Source: Coriobacteriales bacterium
Lineage (GTDB): Bacteria > Actinomycetota > Coriobacteriia > Coriobacteriales > UBA8131
Assembly (NCBI GenBank): GCA_031261765.1
Contig: JAISJA010000086.1
Span: 1-7,586, forward strand
DNA: 7,586 nucleotides
Direction of reading: 5' to 3'
The translations under genes and the position numbers were made by a program. The notes beneath the pieces are model-generated. The model did not search any database, was not told the DNA's origin, and saw only the letters and a program-made list of their open reading frames with translations. Shown here one piece after another: positions 5,861-7,586 of this stretch; the stretch's first letter is position 1, and each line of letters opens with the position of its first letter.

Positions 5861-5870
5861 AAGACATACC

Positions 5871-6854
5871 ATGGAAGACACGTTCAATAACAAGACCGTC
5901 ATAGTCACTGGGTCCGGACAAGGCATAGGCCGGGCCATCGCCATGGCGTTTGGCGAGCATGGGGCCAACGTGGTGACGAACAACCGCAAACCGGGCGGCA
6001 CGCGCTTCGCACAGGTTGGCAAGGAGCGCTACGACGCTTTAAACAATGCCGATAAGGAACGCTACGACGCTATATTCAACCAGATAGGCGGCGACGCCAA
6101 AAGCACGGCCGACGCGATAAACTCTTTTGGCGGACGAGCGCAACCGGCCTTTGGCGACATCACCGAAGACGGCGACGCGAGGCGCATAGTGGATGCCGCC
6201 GTGTCTGAGTTCGGGTCGGTGGACATATTGGTTAACGTGGCCGGGGCATTTGGCGGTGGCGCGCTCACGTCGCTTACCGAAGACGAATACGACCGCGTTA
6301 CGCGTATAAAGGTCAAGGGGTATTTCAACATGATGAAATACGCCATTCCATATATGGAGGAAAAGCATTGGGGCCGCGTGATAAACTGCTCGTCTAAGTC
6401 GATGATGGGCGACGTCGTGAGAATGGCACATTACTGCACGGCGAACGCGGCGGCGGTTGGACTGACGCAGGCGGCCGCATGTGAGTATTTCAGCTCCGGC
6501 ATAACGTGCAACGCGTTCTCGCCGTTCGCCCGCACGCGTAACTCATACGAAGCGGACATACTGGGCGGGCCGGGCGAGACGATATTCGACGACATGAAGT
6601 TCCCAACGGCCGAATCCGCCCCTGACCCAAAGATGCTGACACCGTTTATCATGTGGTTGTGCACGGAGCAGGCATCCAACGTCACAGGTACGTTCTTCAC
6701 CTTGAACGGCAATAAGGTAGGCCTGCACCAGTTCCCCATAATGACACGGTCCATCTTTAAACAGGGAGGCGAACCGTGGACGCTAGACGAGCTTTCCAAC
6801 ACCGTGCCGCGTTCGCTTCTGCAAGGCTACGAGAACGTCCTGCATTACCAATAG
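5871..6854 (+). CDS. Classical-type SDR oxidoreductase with altered catalytic tetrad
   Basis: The product has 327 residues. TGSGQGIG (13-20) is the cofactor-binding glycine motif and NVAGA (122-126) the NNAG-type motif. Ser175 and Tyr188 keep the canonical 13-residue spacing. The expected catalytic Lys four residues after Tyr is Asn192, and the expected tetrad Asn is Lys147 (RIKVKG), so the two positions appear exchanged. After beta-2 the sequence is TNNRK, with no acidic residue, suggesting NADP. A long insert follows (about 40-75) containing the repeat KERYDA twice. The length, this insert and NAFSPFARTR (214-223) recall the SDR domains of multifunctional beta-oxidation enzyme 2 (HSD17B4-like) more than FabG. 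It would oxidise or reduce a hydroxy/keto group in the cytoplasm; the substrate is unknown. It is transcribed with the transporter 21 bp downstream. Confidence 0.93.
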   Translation: MEDTFNNKTVIVTGSGQGIGRAIAMAFGEHGANVVTNNRKPGGTRFAQVGKERYDALNNADKERYDAIFNQIGGDAKSTADAINSFGGRAQPAFGDITEDGDARRIVDAAVSEFGSVDILVNVAGAFGGGALTSLTEDEYDRVTRIKVKGYFNMMKYAIPYMEEKHWGRVINCSSKSMMGDVVRMAHYCTANAAAVGLTQAAACEYFSSGITCNAFSPFARTRNSYEADILGGPGETIFDDMKFPTAESAPDPKMLTPFIMWLCTEQASNVTGTFFTLNGNKVGLHQFPIMTRSIFKQGGEPWTLDELSNTVPRSLLQGYENVLHYQ

Positions 6855-6875
6855 GCGCTCACGCATAAGGTCGCT

Positions 6876-7586
6876 ATGATGATAGAGAATAGAACAAAAC
6901 GCGGGCTGCTGACGTTCCTTATCGCCGCGTGCTCGTTCATGAACACGTTCATGAGCAATTCGGTTAACCTGGCGATTCCAAGCATGGCCGCAGAGTTCAA
7001 CATGAGCGCTACGGACTCAAGTTGGATAGTGAGCATGTTCCTGCTGGCATTGGCCGCGCTTTGTATACCTTTTGGCCGTATATCAGACTTGACCAGCCGC
7101 CGCGTCATATTCCTTGCCGGCATAGCGTGCTTTACCGTAACCACGTTTGGTACTTTACTAGCCTGGTCCGCGGCAAGCCTGTTAGCGTTCCGCTTATTAT
7201 CAGGGGTTTCTGCCGCGATGATATTCTCGTCGAATACGCCCATAATACTTGACGCGTTCCCGCGCGAGCAGGGAGGAAGGGCCCTGGGATACCTGGTGAC
7301 AGGCGTATACCTTGGACTCGCGACGGGCCCGGTAATCGGCGGGCTTTTGACACACGCGTTCGGTTGGCGTTCCATCTTCATAATAGCCACAATATCAGAG
7401 GCCATATTCTTCATAGGCGGCCTGGCCGTTATCCCAAATACGAAGAAGGACACGACGCACGCGCGCCGCTTCAGCATAGCCCGTTTCGACCCGGCGGGTT
7501 CACTTGTGCTTACGGCTGCCATAGTCTGCCTAATGGTCGGGTTCTCCACTTTCACGCAATCGCTCATATCAAAATTATTGATAATA
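6876..7586 (+). CDS. Major facilitator superfamily transporter, DHA2-like, C-terminus cut by window edge
   Basis: The frame is open for 237 codons to the right edge. Hydrophobic segments lie near residues 11-35, 48-67, 77-97, 100-121, 136-157, 163-185 and from about 208. The loop after helix 2 has motif A (GRISDLTSRR, 67-76), helix 4 has RLLSG (106-110, motif B) and helix 5 has GLATGPVIGG (147-156, motif C, found in drug/proton antiporters). FDPAGSLVLT (204-213) is the usual entry to helix 7 in the 14-helix DHA2 family, such as EmrB/QacA. The acidic residue normally before T-x-x-N-x-A-x-P in helix 1 is Met26. Family members run about 450-520 residues, so about half is present. Two ATGs are adjacent (6876, 6879); a weak AAGG lies 5 nt upstream of the first. 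It probably exports, or less likely imports, the substrate or product of the SDR. Confidence 0.93.
   Translation, partial: MMIENRTKRGLLTFLIAACSFMNTFMSNSVNLAIPSMAAEFNMSATDSSWIVSMFLLALAALCIPFGRISDLTSRRVIFLAGIACFTVTTFGTLLAWSAASLLAFRLLSGVSAAMIFSSNTPIILDAFPREQGGRALGYLVTGVYLGLATGPVIGGLLTHAFGWRSIFIIATISEAIFFIGGLAVIPNTKKDTTHARRFSIARFDPAGSLVLTAAIVCLMVGFSTFTQSLISKLLII

Larger units (their letters stand above)
5707..5870. other. Divergent intergenic control region
   Basis: This 164-bp gap separates the start codons of the DUF4125 gene (minus) and the SDR gene (plus). It holds both candidate promoters, both ribosome binding sites and several palindromes. No transcription factor gene lies beside it within the window, so any regulator is encoded elsewhere. 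Confidence 0.8.

Noticed and set aside
6845..7567. 240-codon open frame on the minus strand opposite the transporter gene
   Set aside because: It is the antisense of a clear MFS gene with recognisable motifs A, B and C; its own translation shows no recognisable domain.

Overview
The window looks like chromosomal DNA from an anaerobic bacterium. Its largest gene encodes a glycyl radical enzyme, a class destroyed by oxygen. Start sites carry bacterial Shine-Dalgarno sequences, genes overlap by a few bases, and gene bodies look GC-rich (mid-50s percent by eye). Isoleucine is nevertheless written mostly as ATA. A gut-type actinobacterium of the Coriobacteriia (Eggerthellaceae-like) is my best guess, but this is low-confidence inference from gene content only.

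Layout. Bases 1-5706 carry five genes on the minus strand. In transcription order they are: a DUF4125 protein (5706-5056), a TPR protein (5063-4098), a DUF4037 predicted nucleotidyltransferase (4101-3145), an extended-SDR/epimerase-like NAD(P) protein (3135-2215), and, after a 202-bp AT-rich gap, a glycyl radical enzyme (2012 to the left edge, C-terminus missing). The first four are tightly coupled: overlaps of 8 and 4 bp, then a 9-bp gap in which the Shine-Dalgarno of the next gene shares bases with the previous stop codon. The AT-rich gap holds a candidate promoter and a strong ribosome binding site, so the glycyl radical enzyme probably has its own expression control.

Bases 5871-7586 carry two genes on the plus strand: a classical SDR oxidoreductase (5871-6854) and, 21 bp later, a DHA2-like major facilitator transporter that runs off the right edge. 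The 164-bp divergent region (5707-5870) contains back-to-back candidate promoters whose -35 boxes are one base apart, plus palindromes that could be operators.

How the genes may work together. The DUF4125-TPR-DUF4037 set looks like one functional module: a predicted nucleotide-transferring enzyme, a protein-protein scaffold and a conserved helper of unknown function. It is encoded with a redox enzyme and a glycyl radical lyase/dehydratase-type enzyme, and divergently from a reductase-transporter pair. An anaerobic catabolic locus with an attached, undescribed protein- or nucleotide-modifying module is the most interesting reading, but it is inference. Direct sequence oddities are: reciprocal Asn/Lys substitutions at two of the SDR's four catalytic-tetrad positions, a GCQEF active-site loop in the glycyl radical enzyme, a seven-copy 15-nt repeat tail on the TPR protein, and marked scarcity of GATC.
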